The notes beneath the pieces were generated by a model. The model saw only the letters and a program-made list of their open reading frames with translations. It was not told the DNA's origin and did no database searches. The translations under genes and the position numbers were made by a program. A stretch of 64,000 nucleotides of DNA. Source: Labrenzia sp. THAF82. Its GTDB lineage: Bacteria; Pseudomonadota; Alphaproteobacteria; Rhizobiales; Stappiaceae. Below are positions 16,172-24,275 of the stretch, piece after piece; position 1 is the first letter of the stretch, and every line of letters starts with the position of its first letter. Location of the stretch: NCBI RefSeq assembly GCF_009363435.1, contig NZ_CP045354.1, forward strand, positions 624,001-688,000, written 5' to 3'.

Positions 16172-16996
16172 TCAGGCTGCAGCTGTCAGTTTCATTTTCG
16201 GCGTAACGCCGCCGATGGCCATATTTGGCCGCTCATTGTTGTATGTCCATAGCCAGCGTGTGGCGTGATCCTGTGCCTCCTTGATCGTGTTGAATATGTA
16301 TTGTCCGAGCCATTCATGGCGGACGGTTCGGTTGTAGCGCTCGATATAGGCGTTCTGTTGCGGTTTGCCGGGCTGGATGTATTGCAGCCCGATCCCGCGC
16401 CGTGAAGCCCACATTTGCAACGCCGCACTGACGTTTTCCGGGCCATTGTCCACCCTGATGTTAAGGGGCTTGCCGCGCCATTCGATGATCCGCTCCAGCG
16501 TACGGATTACCCGTAGGGCCTGAATGGAGATGTCCACCTCAATGCCCAACCCCTCCCGGTTGAAGTCGTCCAGCACGTTCAGAGTCCTGAAGCTACGCCC
16601 ATCGGCCAACTGATCCGACATGAAGTCCATTGACCAGGTGACATTTGCCTCGTTTGGCACAACCAACGGCTCCGGCTTTTCCCGAACCAGACGCTTCTTC
16701 GGTTTGATGCGCAGGTTTAACTCCAGAGCACGATAAATCCGCCGGACGCGCTTGTGGTTCCAAGCAAAGCCTTTGACATTGCGCAGGTAAAGGAAACACA
16801 AGCCGAAGCCCCAGGTACGGTGTGTTGTCGTCAGCCGCACCAGCCAGTCTGCGATCTCGGCATTCTCGTCGCCCAGTTTGCGTTCATAGCGATAGCAGCT
16901 TTCGCTGATCTGGAAAGTCCGGCAAGCAAGCGCAATGCTCACGCCACGCAGACGGATTGCATTCATGGCCATCTCTCTACGTTGAGACGGCCTCAA
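16172..16996 (-). CDS. IS3-family OrfB transposase
   Basis: 274 residues, the same protein family as at 11322-12146, with substitutions such as [12 protein letters not shown] and [21 protein letters not shown]. The version is closer to the copy at 49081 than to the one at 11322. The D, D and E motifs are intact (WSMDFMS, VDNGPEN, IERYNRT). It is expressed by frameshift from the orfA upstream. Confidence 0.93.
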   Translation of the reverse strand: MRPSQRREMAMNAIRLRGVSIALACRTFQISESCYRYERKLGDENAEIADWLVRLTTTHRTWGFGLCFLYLRNVKGFAWNHKRVRRIYRALELNLRIKPKKRLVREKPEPLVVPNEANVTWSMDFMSDQLADGRSFRTLNVLDDFNREGLGIEVDISIQALRVIRTLERIIEWRGKPLNIRVDNGPENVSAALQMWASRRGIGLQYIQPGKPQQNAYIERYNRTVRHEWLGQYIFNTIKEAQDHATRWLWTYNNERPNMAIGGVTPKMKLTAAA

Positions 16997-17259
16997 GGCT
17001 TTTTTCCCAGAGCATCCTTCAGCAGTTCGTTCTGCATTGCCATCTCGGCATACATCTTCTTCAGTCGGCGGTTCTCCTCGGCCATCGCCTTCATCTCAGA
17101 CATCAACGAAGCGTCCATCCCGCCATATTTGGAACGCCAGTTGTAATACGTCGCGTTGCTGATCCCGTGCTCCCGGCAAAGATCGGCGACTGGGACCCCG
17201 CTCTCACCCTGCTTCAAAACTGCCAGGATCTGGCTTTCCGTAATTCTTGATTTCTTCAT
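16993..17259 (-). CDS. IS3-family OrfA
   Basis: 88 residues starting [20 protein letters not shown], with HTH and leucine-zipper-like C-terminus. It contains the same A-AAA-AAG slippery site just before its stop, and overlaps orfB by four bases. Confidence 0.92.
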   Translation of the reverse strand: MKKSRITESQILAVLKQGESGVPVADLCREHGISNATYYNWRSKYGGMDASLMSEMKAMAEENRRLKKMYAEMAMQNELLKDALGKKP

Positions 17260-17330
17260 GTCGTTCTCCAAGCGCATCAAAGGCCGGAGAAGTCCAATTT
17301 TCAACCCGTTGGTTTTTGGGGACGATTACC

Positions 17331-18328
17331 CCGCTGCCGAACGCGTTCGTGCACATATCGCCCGGCTCGGGCGTGGCGGCGAGGCGTGGGTCTCGGACGG
17401 CATGGCGTGCATCGAACCAGTTTCCGAGGGACATGACGGCGAGATTTGCCCCTTCTGTGCTCAGGATCTCGGCGACTCGGAATTGATCGATCACTACCGC
17501 GCCTATTTCAGCCAAGCCTAAGAAGACCTCAAACTTGCAATCAGGCAGACAGGTGTTGGGATACGCGATACCCACGCCGGAGACATTCCATCTGCGTTTG
17601 AACGAGACATTCGTACCGCCGTTCAGGCCCACGAATTCTGGAAGGACTTCGCCGACCTGCCGGGAATCGAGATCGATACCGCCGCTATCGCCCGTCAGTG
17701 GAACGCTGCCCGCGAGGGAGTGCTCGAACAGCTTCACGCGAAGGCTGCTGCACCTCTGGACCGCATGGCGTTATCGCCTGATGTTCGTCAGGCAGTTGCA
17801 GACTACCGTGCCGCGAGAGTGCAGCAGGTGATTGTCCTCTCCCACTCGAAGCCGTTTCTTTGCAACCTCTGAGAACAATCTGATTTGAACCTATCTACTG
17901 CGCTGCGCATCAACCGTGCCGTCGTTGGCTCCGAGATTTCCGTTTGGGACGTCCGGAACGACAGTATTTCGGAACACGACAAGCGTCATGAATTGGTAAG
18001 GGGCTACTTGCGGGCAGCCGATCCTGACAAAGAACGTCAAGTTGCAGCGGCGCTTCGGCCAATTCTGGAAGCCTTCATGCGCGTTGCCTATCCCGAATAT
18101 TTTCGGCCAGGGACGCTTCTCGGCCCATTCCTCGAACTGTGCGACCAGCGCGTAGTTGCGAACAACCAAATATTGTCGGCAGGCGACATTGCAGGACTGA
18201 GAGCCTTACTAGGGTATGCGAACCTTTTCCACCACGACTCGAACCCCGCTTGGCAGACGGTTGCGATCAACGATGCCGAACTGACTGATTTCGCAGAGCG
18301 AACACTTCTTTTTGCCTCGCGGCGATGA
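17331..18328 (+). pseudogene. AAA_13-type ATPase (RloC/PrrC-like), headless and broken
   Basis: The first frame reads RVRAHIARLGRGGEAWVSDG then CPFCAQDLGDSELIDHYRAYFSQA, a CPFC zinc-hook-like motif seen in AAA_13 ATPases. It stops at a TAA where a tyrosine codon is expected, and the homologous text continues in frame (EDLKLAIRQTGVGIRDTHAG). Further on VIVLSHSKPFL (ATPase H-loop region) is joined after a deletion, and residues 17885-18328 (WDVRNDSISEHDKRHELVRG, LLGPFLELCDQRV, YANLFHHDSNPAW) form the C-terminal domain. The N-terminal Walker A part was lost at the IS3 junction. Relatives act in phage defence or as accessory nucleases; here only a relic remains. Confidence 0.7.
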
Positions 18329-18511
18329 ACTATTGCGCGGCAACTAGGTAAGGTCATGCCAAAGTCCGCTTCCGACAACTGAGCCAGATGTGTTTGCACT
18401 TGCAGCGAACGTCCGCTCGTCGCCTAGCGTGTCCGAAATGGAGGGCTTTACGACGCGTCCGAAAAGTCCCAATCTGAAAATTATAGGACGCCGCCAGCCA
18501 CAGAAACCCGC

Positions 18512-18582
18512 CACGTGTCCGAAACCGAAAACTGTCCTTTATTCGGCTTGTCTAAAATTGCATGGCGTGATTAATTCCGGAC
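18512..18582 (+). promoter_or_regulatory. res-like site upstream of the first resolvase copy
   Basis: TGTCCGAAACCGAAAACTGTCC followed by ATTCCGGACATG gives TGTCCG/CGGACA inverted elements next to the resolvase start. The same 70 bp precede the intact resolvase at 40974-41042, so the site is conserved between copies. Confidence 0.6.
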
Positions 18583-19062
18583 ATGAAAATCGGATATATC
18601 AGAACATCGACCGACGACCAGTCAGGTGCCGGTCAACGGGACGCGCTCAGAGCCGCTGGATGTGAGCGCATTTTTCATGACAAGGGTGTTTCGGGAGGGG
18701 CGGTTAGTAAGCCGCAGCTCGAACACGCATTGCAGGCAGCCTCCGAAGGAGACGCTCTGGTCGTGACGCGGCTTGACCGGCTGGCGCGGTCGATGAAGTT
18801 CCTGATTGAAGATGTCGAACGGATCGGGGGGCTTGGTATTGACTTCGTATCGCTACATGAAGCGATCGACACGACAACGCCGGGCGGGCGACTGTTTTTC
18901 CATATCAGTGCGGCCTTTGCCGAATTCAAACGGGATGTGATCCGGCAGCGAATGAAAGAGGGCAGGGCTGCCGCGAAGAGGGCAGGGCGGCATGACGATC
19001 ACGGCCGCTGCGCGGACCGCCGGCGTCCCGCGCCAGGCGATCTATCGGCGGCTGGAGGCTGA
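18583..19062 (+). pseudogene. Tn3-type resolvase, copy with a 68-bp deletion
   Basis: The first 137 codons are identical to the intact resolvase at 41043 (MKIGYIRTSTDDQSGAGQRD; catalytic serine in TSTDDQSGAG; HISAAFAEFKRDVIRQRM). Then 68 bp between two GGCGGC direct repeats are missing, shifting the frame to GRHDDHGRCADRRRPAPGD and removing the C-terminal HTH (GMTIAAVARTAGVPRQAIYRRL). The deletion looks like replication slippage. The product would keep the catalytic domain but not the DNA-binding domain. Confidence 0.88.
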
Positions 19063-19200
19063 TTCCAAAGCGGACTGACCATGCCCCAGGGCAAGCGCAC
19101 GAAATTCAGCCCGGCAATGTTCACGGCATGCGTGCTTGCATTTCAGAGCGTTTCCTACAATGTCCTGCTATTCTGCAAAAACAATCCTGGATGCGAGACA

Positions 19201-19752
19201 ATGGCTCTTTTGAATTCTGACAGCGGTTACGGCACGCTCACAAAATTCTTACACTGGTCGATAGTCATACTTTTTGCTATGCAATATATTGGCGGTCATA
19301 TAATGACGACAATTGGATTCAATTCGAGCTTTGCAGGAATAGTAACTAACGATTACTATGATTGGCACAAGTCTCTTGGGTTGTTGGCGCTGTTGTTTGC
19401 TGTCGTTCGCATTATCAACCGACAGATGGGCAATCTTCCACCCTGGGCCGCAACACTTTCAGATACTGAGAAAAAATTCATTCATCGGGTCGAGCAGGTC
19501 TTTTATTTCGCAATGTTCGTCATGCCTGTCAGTGGGTGGCTTTATGTGATGTGGGGCAATTACGGCGTCAATCTGTTCGGTGCTTGGGAGATGCCCAGAC
19601 CTCTACCGAAAGATAACGGACTTCGTGACATCGCCAAGTGGGCTCATATCGGAGCGGGATGGTGCCTGCTCGTCGCGATTCTGGGTCATGTCGGGTTGGT
19701 CTTGCGGCATCAGATCTTCAAGAAGGATGGCTTGTTGAACAGAATGCTGTAG
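19201..19752 (+). CDS. Cytochrome b561 family protein
   Basis: A 183-residue membrane protein with four hydrophobic segments: LTKFLHWSIVILFAMQYIG, SLGLLALLFAVVRII, VFYFAMFVMPVSGWLYVM and HIGAGWCLLVAILGHVGLVL. Histidines in the family haem-ligand positions are visible (LHWS, DWHKSLG, AKWAHIG, LGHVGLV). Bacterial members are di-haem quinol oxidases in the inner membrane. The longer frame starting at 19081 is unlikely because its first 40 residues are not hydrophobic and precede the conserved GTLTKFLHW start. It stands alone between a broken resolvase and IS debris, so its neighbours say nothing about its use. Confidence 0.88.
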   Translation: MALLNSDSGYGTLTKFLHWSIVILFAMQYIGGHIMTTIGFNSSFAGIVTNDYYDWHKSLGLLALLFAVVRIINRQMGNLPPWAATLSDTEKKFIHRVEQVFYFAMFVMPVSGWLYVMWGNYGVNLFGAWEMPRPLPKDNGLRDIAKWAHIGAGWCLLVAILGHVGLVLRHQIFKKDGLLNRML

Positions 19753-19808
19753 ACCTGCAAAGCGTTGCAATTTGTTTTCATATGTTTGCCACTTGGAGCC
19801 TTTAAAGG

Positions 19809-20036
19809 CTCTGTTGCAAAAGTCGACTGATTTTTCGATGAGGCATATTTGCCATGCTGCGACAAAACACGGAGTTCCGTACCGCTTAAACAGGAGGGGC
19901 ACGGCAGAGAGGTGCAAGACTGCGAGAAATGTGACGACCGGTTTGAATCCGGTGTGAAGGGAACCTGAGTATTATAATGGCTCATCGAAGCCGGTCACTT
20001 GTCGAGGCCTTCACACACGCAGATTTCCCATTTGGG
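19809..20036. repeat. IS6 end fragment and unassigned sequence
   Basis: 19809-19845 repeats the left end of the 889-bp IS6 element (GGCTCTGTTGCAAAAGTCG and following bases), then diverges. The remaining 190 bp contain no plausible gene. Confidence 0.6.
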
Positions 20037-20325
20037 CGCACCAGCACCGTTCTGGTGACGCCGGATAGATGTTGGCACCCAGATACCGGCTTCGATCAGA
20101 TCTCAAAAACCTTGCATCGGGAGAGCTGTCCATAGATGTAATAGGTCGCGTTGCTGATCCCGTGCTCCCGGCAAAGGTCAGCAACAGGAACGCCACTCTC
20201 GCCCTGCTTCAAAAGGGCCAGGATCTGGCTTTCCGTAAATCGTGACTTCTTCATCTCGTTCTCCAAGCGCATCAAAGGCCGGAGAAGTCAAATTTTCAAC
20301 CCGTTGGTTTTTGAGGACGATTACC
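20037..20325 (-). mobile_element. IS3-family orfA-end remnant with the 106-bp block
   Basis: 20037-20142 is the 106-bp block also found at 1927-2032. From 20143 to 20325 the reverse strand gives the first 40 or so codons of an OrfA ([19 protein letters not shown]) and the terminal GGTAATCGTCCTC. No orfB is present. The same block/OrfA junction at two loci shows that both derive from one rearranged IS. Confidence 0.75.
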
Positions 20326-20437
20326 CAATGCCGTCATTCAAATCGCCCGAACACCAGATTCAATCATAGCTCAATGGCATTCCCCTTAAGACAAAGCCAG
20401 AGTTCCGACTACGACAAAAAATTTGCGGCTCTACCGC

Positions 20438-20929
20438 TCACAAATCAGGAAAGTTATCTAAAATTGGGCTATCTATCCTGAAAAATACTACTGAATCACA
20501 GTCTTTGGCCCCAATTTGCTTATAAAAATCATGGGCTTTTTTATTGTCTGCTGAGGCAAGCCAATCGATTCGAAGCATTCCTCTATCTCTAGCGGATGCA
20601 ACAACTTTTCTGATTAGCATCTTACCTAACCCATGGTTTCTATAGCTAGAAGATACAAAAATCTCCTTCAAAAATAGACCGGCCTTTATCCCCGGCCCAG
20701 GAATGGAAGCGCACATTGCCAAACCAACCGGAATATCATTAGCATCGCAGACAACCCAAACTTCAAACGATGCTGGAATATTGTTCAGGTCCCATAAAAT
20801 GTCTTCTCGGTCCTGCACGCTCAGATCATGAAACACCTGAAGCTCTGCAATTAAATCCGCTACTCGGAATATGTCCGTGGCTTTATACGACCTAACGGAA
20901 AAGTTCGATTTAAAAGATATTTCTTGCAT
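20438..20929 (-). CDS. GNAT-family N-acetyltransferase
   Basis: 163 residues. The acetyl-CoA-binding motif A is visible as LFLKEIFVSSSYRNHGLGKM (family V.p.yRg.GlG..L), followed by LIRKVVASARDRGMLRIDWLASADNKKAHDFYKQIG (motif B with N..A..fY...GA). This is a typical single-domain GNAT that transfers an acetyl group to a small molecule or protein; the substrate is not predictable. The gene is AT-rich compared with the NRPS. Its start lies where an IS6-type transposase fragment is cut, so the promoter may have been replaced. Confidence 0.88.
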   Translation of the reverse strand: MQEISFKSNFSVRSYKATDIFRVADLIAELQVFHDLSVQDREDILWDLNNIPASFEVWVVCDANDIPVGLAMCASIPGPGIKAGLFLKEIFVSSSYRNHGLGKMLIRKVVASARDRGMLRIDWLASADNKKAHDFYKQIGAKDCDSVVFFRIDSPILDNFPDL

Positions 20930-21289
20930 TACTTTCCTTGGAAATTGCCGTCAATCGCCCGCCAGAGCCAGTATTTCACACCGCCAATGACAATCACCAT
21001 CTCATCAAGGTGCCGCTTGTTGTTGGGCTTGGGCCGGTCCTGGCGAATGCAGCGCGCGAAATACCGACCAAACCGGTTCACCCAGTTGCGGATCGGTTCC
21101 CGGCTGACACGAATACCGCGCTCCGCTAGAAGGTCTTCAACATCTGCGATACTTAGCGCGAAACGCTGATACGCCCAAACTGCGTAGAAGATGATCGACC
21201 TGGGAAAACGGAACTCTGAATTATTAAAGCGATCTACCAAACCGAAACCAGATTAACAACTACGCAACCCCCATCCCTTTTCTCAATCT
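20930..21289 (-). mobile_element. IS6-family element fragment (second type)
   Basis: The reverse strand reads MVDRFNNSEFRFPRSIIFYAVWAYQRFALSIADVEDLLAERGI then IRNWVNRFGRYF and HLDEMVIVIGGVKYWLWRAID, the N-terminal half of an IS6-type transposase including its first catalytic D (LDEM). It stops at about 20941 in NFQGK. The upstream 50 bp plus the first 26 codons recur at 48598-48745 and, inverted, at 51710-51815. Confidence 0.8.
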
Positions 21290-21545
21290 GATCTAGCGCG
21301 AAATGCCCAAGGATGAGGCGATCCACTTCACGCCAACCCCTTCCTCATGGCTCAATGCCGTCGAAGGCTTCTTCGCCAAACTGAGCCGGCGGCAGCTCAA
21401 AAACGGCGTCTTTCATTCCATCGTTGATCGCTAGGAAGCCATCAAACGCTTCATCCGAGAGTACAACGCCAACGAGCCCAAGCCAATCGTCTGGAAGGCC
21501 GATCCTGACAAGATCATTGCCGCTCGAAATCGAGGGGTTCAAAGG
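21290..21545 (+). pseudogene. IS630-family transposase, C-terminal fragment
   Basis: Reads TPTSSWLNAVEGFFAKLSRRQ, LKNGVFHSIVDR, a stop, then EAIKRFIREYNANEPKPIVWKADPDKIIAARNRG, the conserved end of IS630 (DDE_3) transposases with the catalytic E in AVEGFF. An in-frame TAG (21432-21434) interrupts it. The tail overlaps the 3' end of the repeat-protein gene on the opposite strand. The same fragment follows the second repeat-protein gene (51480-51735), so the two were duplicated together. Confidence 0.75.
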
Positions 21546-23041
21546 TTGGAGTCAATTCCATTAGCTCTTATTTGAAAGCTGTTGGAGGGTTTTGTCTGGC
21601 GAATTCCTTTTTTGCGTGGTGAGCCAAACCATGTTGAAAGATCTTTGAAGGACGCTTCAGGAAACAGCTCTCGTAGCTTTTCGAACCGCCTCACACCACC
21701 GGCCTTAAGCCAACGAGCTTCATTAGAAAGCTCTTCAAGGGACGCATTAGGAAACAGCTTTTTCAACTCTTTGAGCCGCCCGATAGTCGCGTAATCAAGA
21801 CAATTAAGTACATCAACAAGCTCTTTGAAGGACGCATTAGGAAACAGCTTTTTAAACTCTTTGAGCCACCCCACAGCCGCGTCATTAAACATTTCAACTA
21901 CAACAACAAGCTCTTTGAAGGACGCATTAGGAAACAGCTTTTTAAACTCTTTGAGCCGCCCCACAGCCGCGTCATTAAACATTTCAACTACAACAACAAG
22001 CTCTTTGAAGGACGCATTAGGAAACAGCTTTTTCAACTCTTTGAGCCGCCCCATGCCTTCACCATCCAGCTTGCAAGCCGCCTTAGAAAGACTTTTAGGG
22101 GATCCATTTTCAAACAGCTGTTTCAGCTCTTTAAGCCGCCTCATGCTCTCGGCATCAAGTGTATGAGCCAGTTTATAACATCTTCTCATGGACGCACCAG
22201 GAAACAGCAATAGCAACTCACACATCAGCAACATAAGCTTTTCATCAGTGTTACGAAAGTACCTCAGGAAATCAAAGAACTTTGTGCTATTTTCTGAGAA
22301 TCTGGATTCGCGTATTTGCTCTAACGCGTAAATAGATGCTCGTTTTAACTTATTTAAAGCTTTGACCAATGCAGTCTGGATTTTGATCCGTTCTTCGGTT
22401 TGCTGTTTGATCCGTTCTTCAGGTCTAAGTTTGCACTCTGCCAATACCTTAAACCAAGCAACAGCTATTTTGGCGACACCCTTTTCTTCTAACTTTTCGT
22501 GAAACTGCGAAAACGTCAGGCTGGTTTCCTCGCCTACTTTGGCTTTTCCTGTCAGGAGATTCGTGTCATCACGTAGCGGATCGGTCCTACAGCGATACTC
22601 AGACTTTAGCAGTTTTATTAGAGCATTGTATCTATCTAGTCGTGTCCCAAGAGAGGGGCCGACTTGCCGGACAGAGCCGCCCTCGTCGCTCTCTTTTTGC
22701 TCTGCCGCATTTCGTGCTAACTTTTCTGACTTATCTAATTTAGTGAGTATTGCTGGTATTGCTGGCATTGCTGATTTAGCGAGTGCACTAAATGTACATT
22801 GCGGTTTAAGAGGCGCCGTCAGAGCCGCTCCTCTAAGGGCCTCTATAGCCTCGCTATTTTTATTTTGTGCCAATCGCAACAGATACCTAAAGGCACCTAC
22901 AGGATCACTCTCCTTTCCAATCTTGACAATCTGATCAACAGTCTTGCCATTAAAGTGACCGGTTATCACCCTTCCTTGGGGAGGCACCGCACCCGACTGG
23001 CTAGCTTGTGAGCCAGATCCTGGAACTTTGATGTCACCCAT
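21539..23041 (-). CDS. Modular 30-residue-repeat protein, family member 1
   Basis: 500 residues; GGAGGG lies 8 bases before the ATG. The N-terminal 240 residues (MGDIKVPGSGSQASQSGAVP..., a serine/glycine-rich start) are shared with members at 49958 and 63099. From residue about 280 the protein consists of six exact 30-residue units and a partial seventh, with consensus LFPNASFKELVxVVxxFNDAAVGRLKELKK. Each unit predicts two helices joined by a short turn, so an alpha-solenoid is likely. Positions about 11-21 of the unit vary most, while LFPNASFKEL and RLKELKK are nearly constant. The period resembles mTERF or TALE-like nucleic-acid-binding repeats, but no specific family is recognised. Function is unknown; the N-terminus and surroundings suggest a secreted effector (inference). 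Confidence 0.8.
   Translation of the reverse strand: MGDIKVPGSGSQASQSGAVPPQGRVITGHFNGKTVDQIVKIGKESDPVGAFRYLLRLAQNKNSEAIEALRGAALTAPLKPQCTFSALAKSAMPAIPAILTKLDKSEKLARNAAEQKESDEGGSVRQVGPSLGTRLDRYNALIKLLKSEYRCRTDPLRDDTNLLTGKAKVGEETSLTFSQFHEKLEEKGVAKIAVAWFKVLAECKLRPEERIKQQTEERIKIQTALVKALNKLKRASIYALEQIRESRFSENSTKFFDFLRYFRNTDEKLMLLMCELLLLFPGASMRRCYKLAHTLDAESMRRLKELKQLFENGSPKSLSKAACKLDGEGMGRLKELKKLFPNASFKELVVVVEMFNDAAVGRLKEFKKLFPNASFKELVVVVEMFNDAAVGWLKEFKKLFPNASFKELVDVLNCLDYATIGRLKELKKLFPNASLEELSNEARWLKAGGVRRFEKLRELFPEASFKDLSTWFGSPRKKGIRQTKPSNSFQIRANGIDSNL
21571..22200. repeat. 90-bp tandem repeat array inside repeat protein 1
   Basis: Unit boundaries marked by GACGCATTAG or close variants end exactly at 21660, 21750, 21840, 21930, 22020, 22110 and 22200, a strict 90-bp period. 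The units 21841-21930 and 21931-22020 differ by only one base seen (AGCCACC against AGCCGCC), indicating a recent unit duplication. Confidence 0.9.
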
Positions 23042-23274
23042 GTGAGCGCCCTCCCTCAACAGTTTGTTGCTGGCGGTATTGCTTCATTGCGGGGCTTGGC
23101 CGCACACGACATGTCGCGGGACATGTTGCATCAAGCATCATGGCACTCACATACCTCTTGGGTTTGAAATAGGATTCAACAAATTCAGCTGCTGAATACA
23201 CGAGGTAAAAGCAAGCAGGAGTAATATTCATCACCGCGTGCCGGACAATCATTTGTGCAACATGTGTAACCTGG
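23042..23274 (-). promoter_or_regulatory. Conserved upstream region of the repeat-protein family
   Basis: About 230 bp essentially identical to 62868-63098 upstream of the third family member. It contains two GCAACATGTC-type direct repeats 12 bp apart (plus-strand GACATGTTGC/GACATGTCGCGG region near 23100-23125), an inverted copy near 23258 and an ATTCAG-CAG-CTGAAT dyad near 23185. These are candidate operator sites; no sigma-70 promoter is obvious. Confidence 0.5.
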
Positions 23275-23370
23275 GGATTGCCAACTTATTTTGTACGGTC
23301 GGCAAGATGCCCTGCTTTTGACGGATTTCAGGTGTTCATTTCGCGTGTGTAGTCGTGCCACAAGCCGAAT
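23275..23370 (+). repeat. Dispersed repeat R70 (copy 1)
   Basis: GGGATTGCCAACTTATTTTG followed by TACGGTCGGCAAGATGCCCTG and a TTTCAGG-TGTTCATTTCGC tail. The same 55-75 bp recur at 25548-25622, 61214-61266, 62098-62170 and 62795-62868, usually at junctions between gene fragments. They look like ends of an unidentified mobile element. Confidence 0.7.
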
Positions 23371-23479
23371 GCATCAGCCCTTGCGTACCGGTATGAGGCT
23401 GCCGACAGGGTGTATCGACGCGGCCGGAAGACCGTGCTGGATCGAATGGCTGATCGGCTCGGGGCTCGCCCGGAGATTC

Positions 23480-23680
23480 TTGATAGGCGACACACCCCTT
23501 CCAACGGCCCATTTGCGCTTCCGCGCGAGCTCTCTGGTTATTTCCGGTGCTCTTTTACCAGGCCATGCGGCTATGATCGCCAGAACATCCAGATCCCGCG
23601 GGGTGGGGGGTAGTCCCGGCCCCAGAGTCGGCAACAGCCGTCTTCAGCGGTGGAATGATGATCTCCACATCGACAAAGAC
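23480..23680 (-). pseudogene. IS5-family transposase fragment
   Basis: The reverse strand shows TPRDLDVLAIIAAWPGKRAP then WAVGRGVSPIKN, matching with gaps the ARDLDVLAIKAHGRMAWQKS region of the IS5-type transposase at 24730-25338. It is only a scrap of about 60 codons, lying beside the R70 repeat. Confidence 0.55.
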
Positions 23681-23717
23681 GGCTGAATCACAACCCTTTG
23701 ATATCATTCAAATACCT

Positions 23718-23981
23718 TTAATTCAGGGTCTTAAGGTATTCTGATAATTGTTCTTTACTCCAAAACTCATTTACTTTTTTTGGATCTGCTTCCGCTTTTA
23801 GGATGCGCTCAAAAGGGTGATCACAAATTTCAATGGGTTTGCCAGTTTTTCGTCCGCGTTTGAAAAATACAAATTTCCCCCAAAAAGTTGACTTCGATTT
23901 ATTGGTCGCAGCTAAACTAGATGATTTATTTGCTGGGGCCGGTTGCTTAGCTCCACAAATAAAGAAGGAAAGACCCATCAT
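23718..23981 (-). CDS. Small effector-like protein of unknown function
   Basis: 87 residues from the ATG with AGGA nine bases upstream (a longer frame starts at 24023). The product starts MMGLSFFICGAKQPAPANKS, then a Ser/Lys-rich SSSLAATNKSKSTFWGKF, a basic KRGRKTGKP and an acidic C-terminus ending SEYLKTLN. It is AT-rich, like the other effector-like genes here. No family is recognised, and the small size and composition leave open that it is not expressed. Confidence 0.4.
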   Translation of the reverse strand: MMGLSFFICGAKQPAPANKSSSLAATNKSKSTFWGKFVFFKRGRKTGKPIEICDHPFERILKAEADPKKVNEFWSKEQLSEYLKTLN

Positions 23982-24275
23982 ATCTACGTATCCTATTTTG
24001 GCGATTGCCAAGTTGTTGACCATGCCCAGACATACCTACTACCCAGACTTTGCGCGCGAGGTTGTGCCGAATGAAACAGGCGTTGTTGCATTACTGCGTT
24101 TCCATTTATTCATGAAGTATATCCTGCTGCTTTTAAGAAGTTTCAGTATTCGTCTTTTGTGAATAGGTCGCAGACATCGCCGATAGCGTCGATGAGCTGA
24201 TCGAAGGTTCTGGCTCGCGTTGTTGCATTAATCCGATTGGTGGCCTACGTGTTCGACGTTGTCTCCCTTCTGAAG

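Larger units (their letters stand above)
16133..17330 (-). mobile_element. IS3-family (IS407-like) element, complete, without target duplication
   Basis: 1198 bp with both standard ends. Flanking tetranucleotides differ (GCTT at 16129-16132, CCGC at 17331-17334), so the flanks were not joined before insertion. The element probably mediated a deletion or inversion by recombining with another copy. It separates a truncated gene on the left from the headless AAA-ATPase pseudogene on the right. Confidence 0.88.

Noticed and set aside
19847..20036. Possible group II intron start or other ribozyme
   Set aside because: No GTGYG-type 5' end, domain V hairpin or reverse transcriptase is visible.
21571..22200. 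CRISPR-like regular repeats
   Set aside because: The units are 90 bp with no spacers and are in-frame coding repeats; no cas genes are seen.
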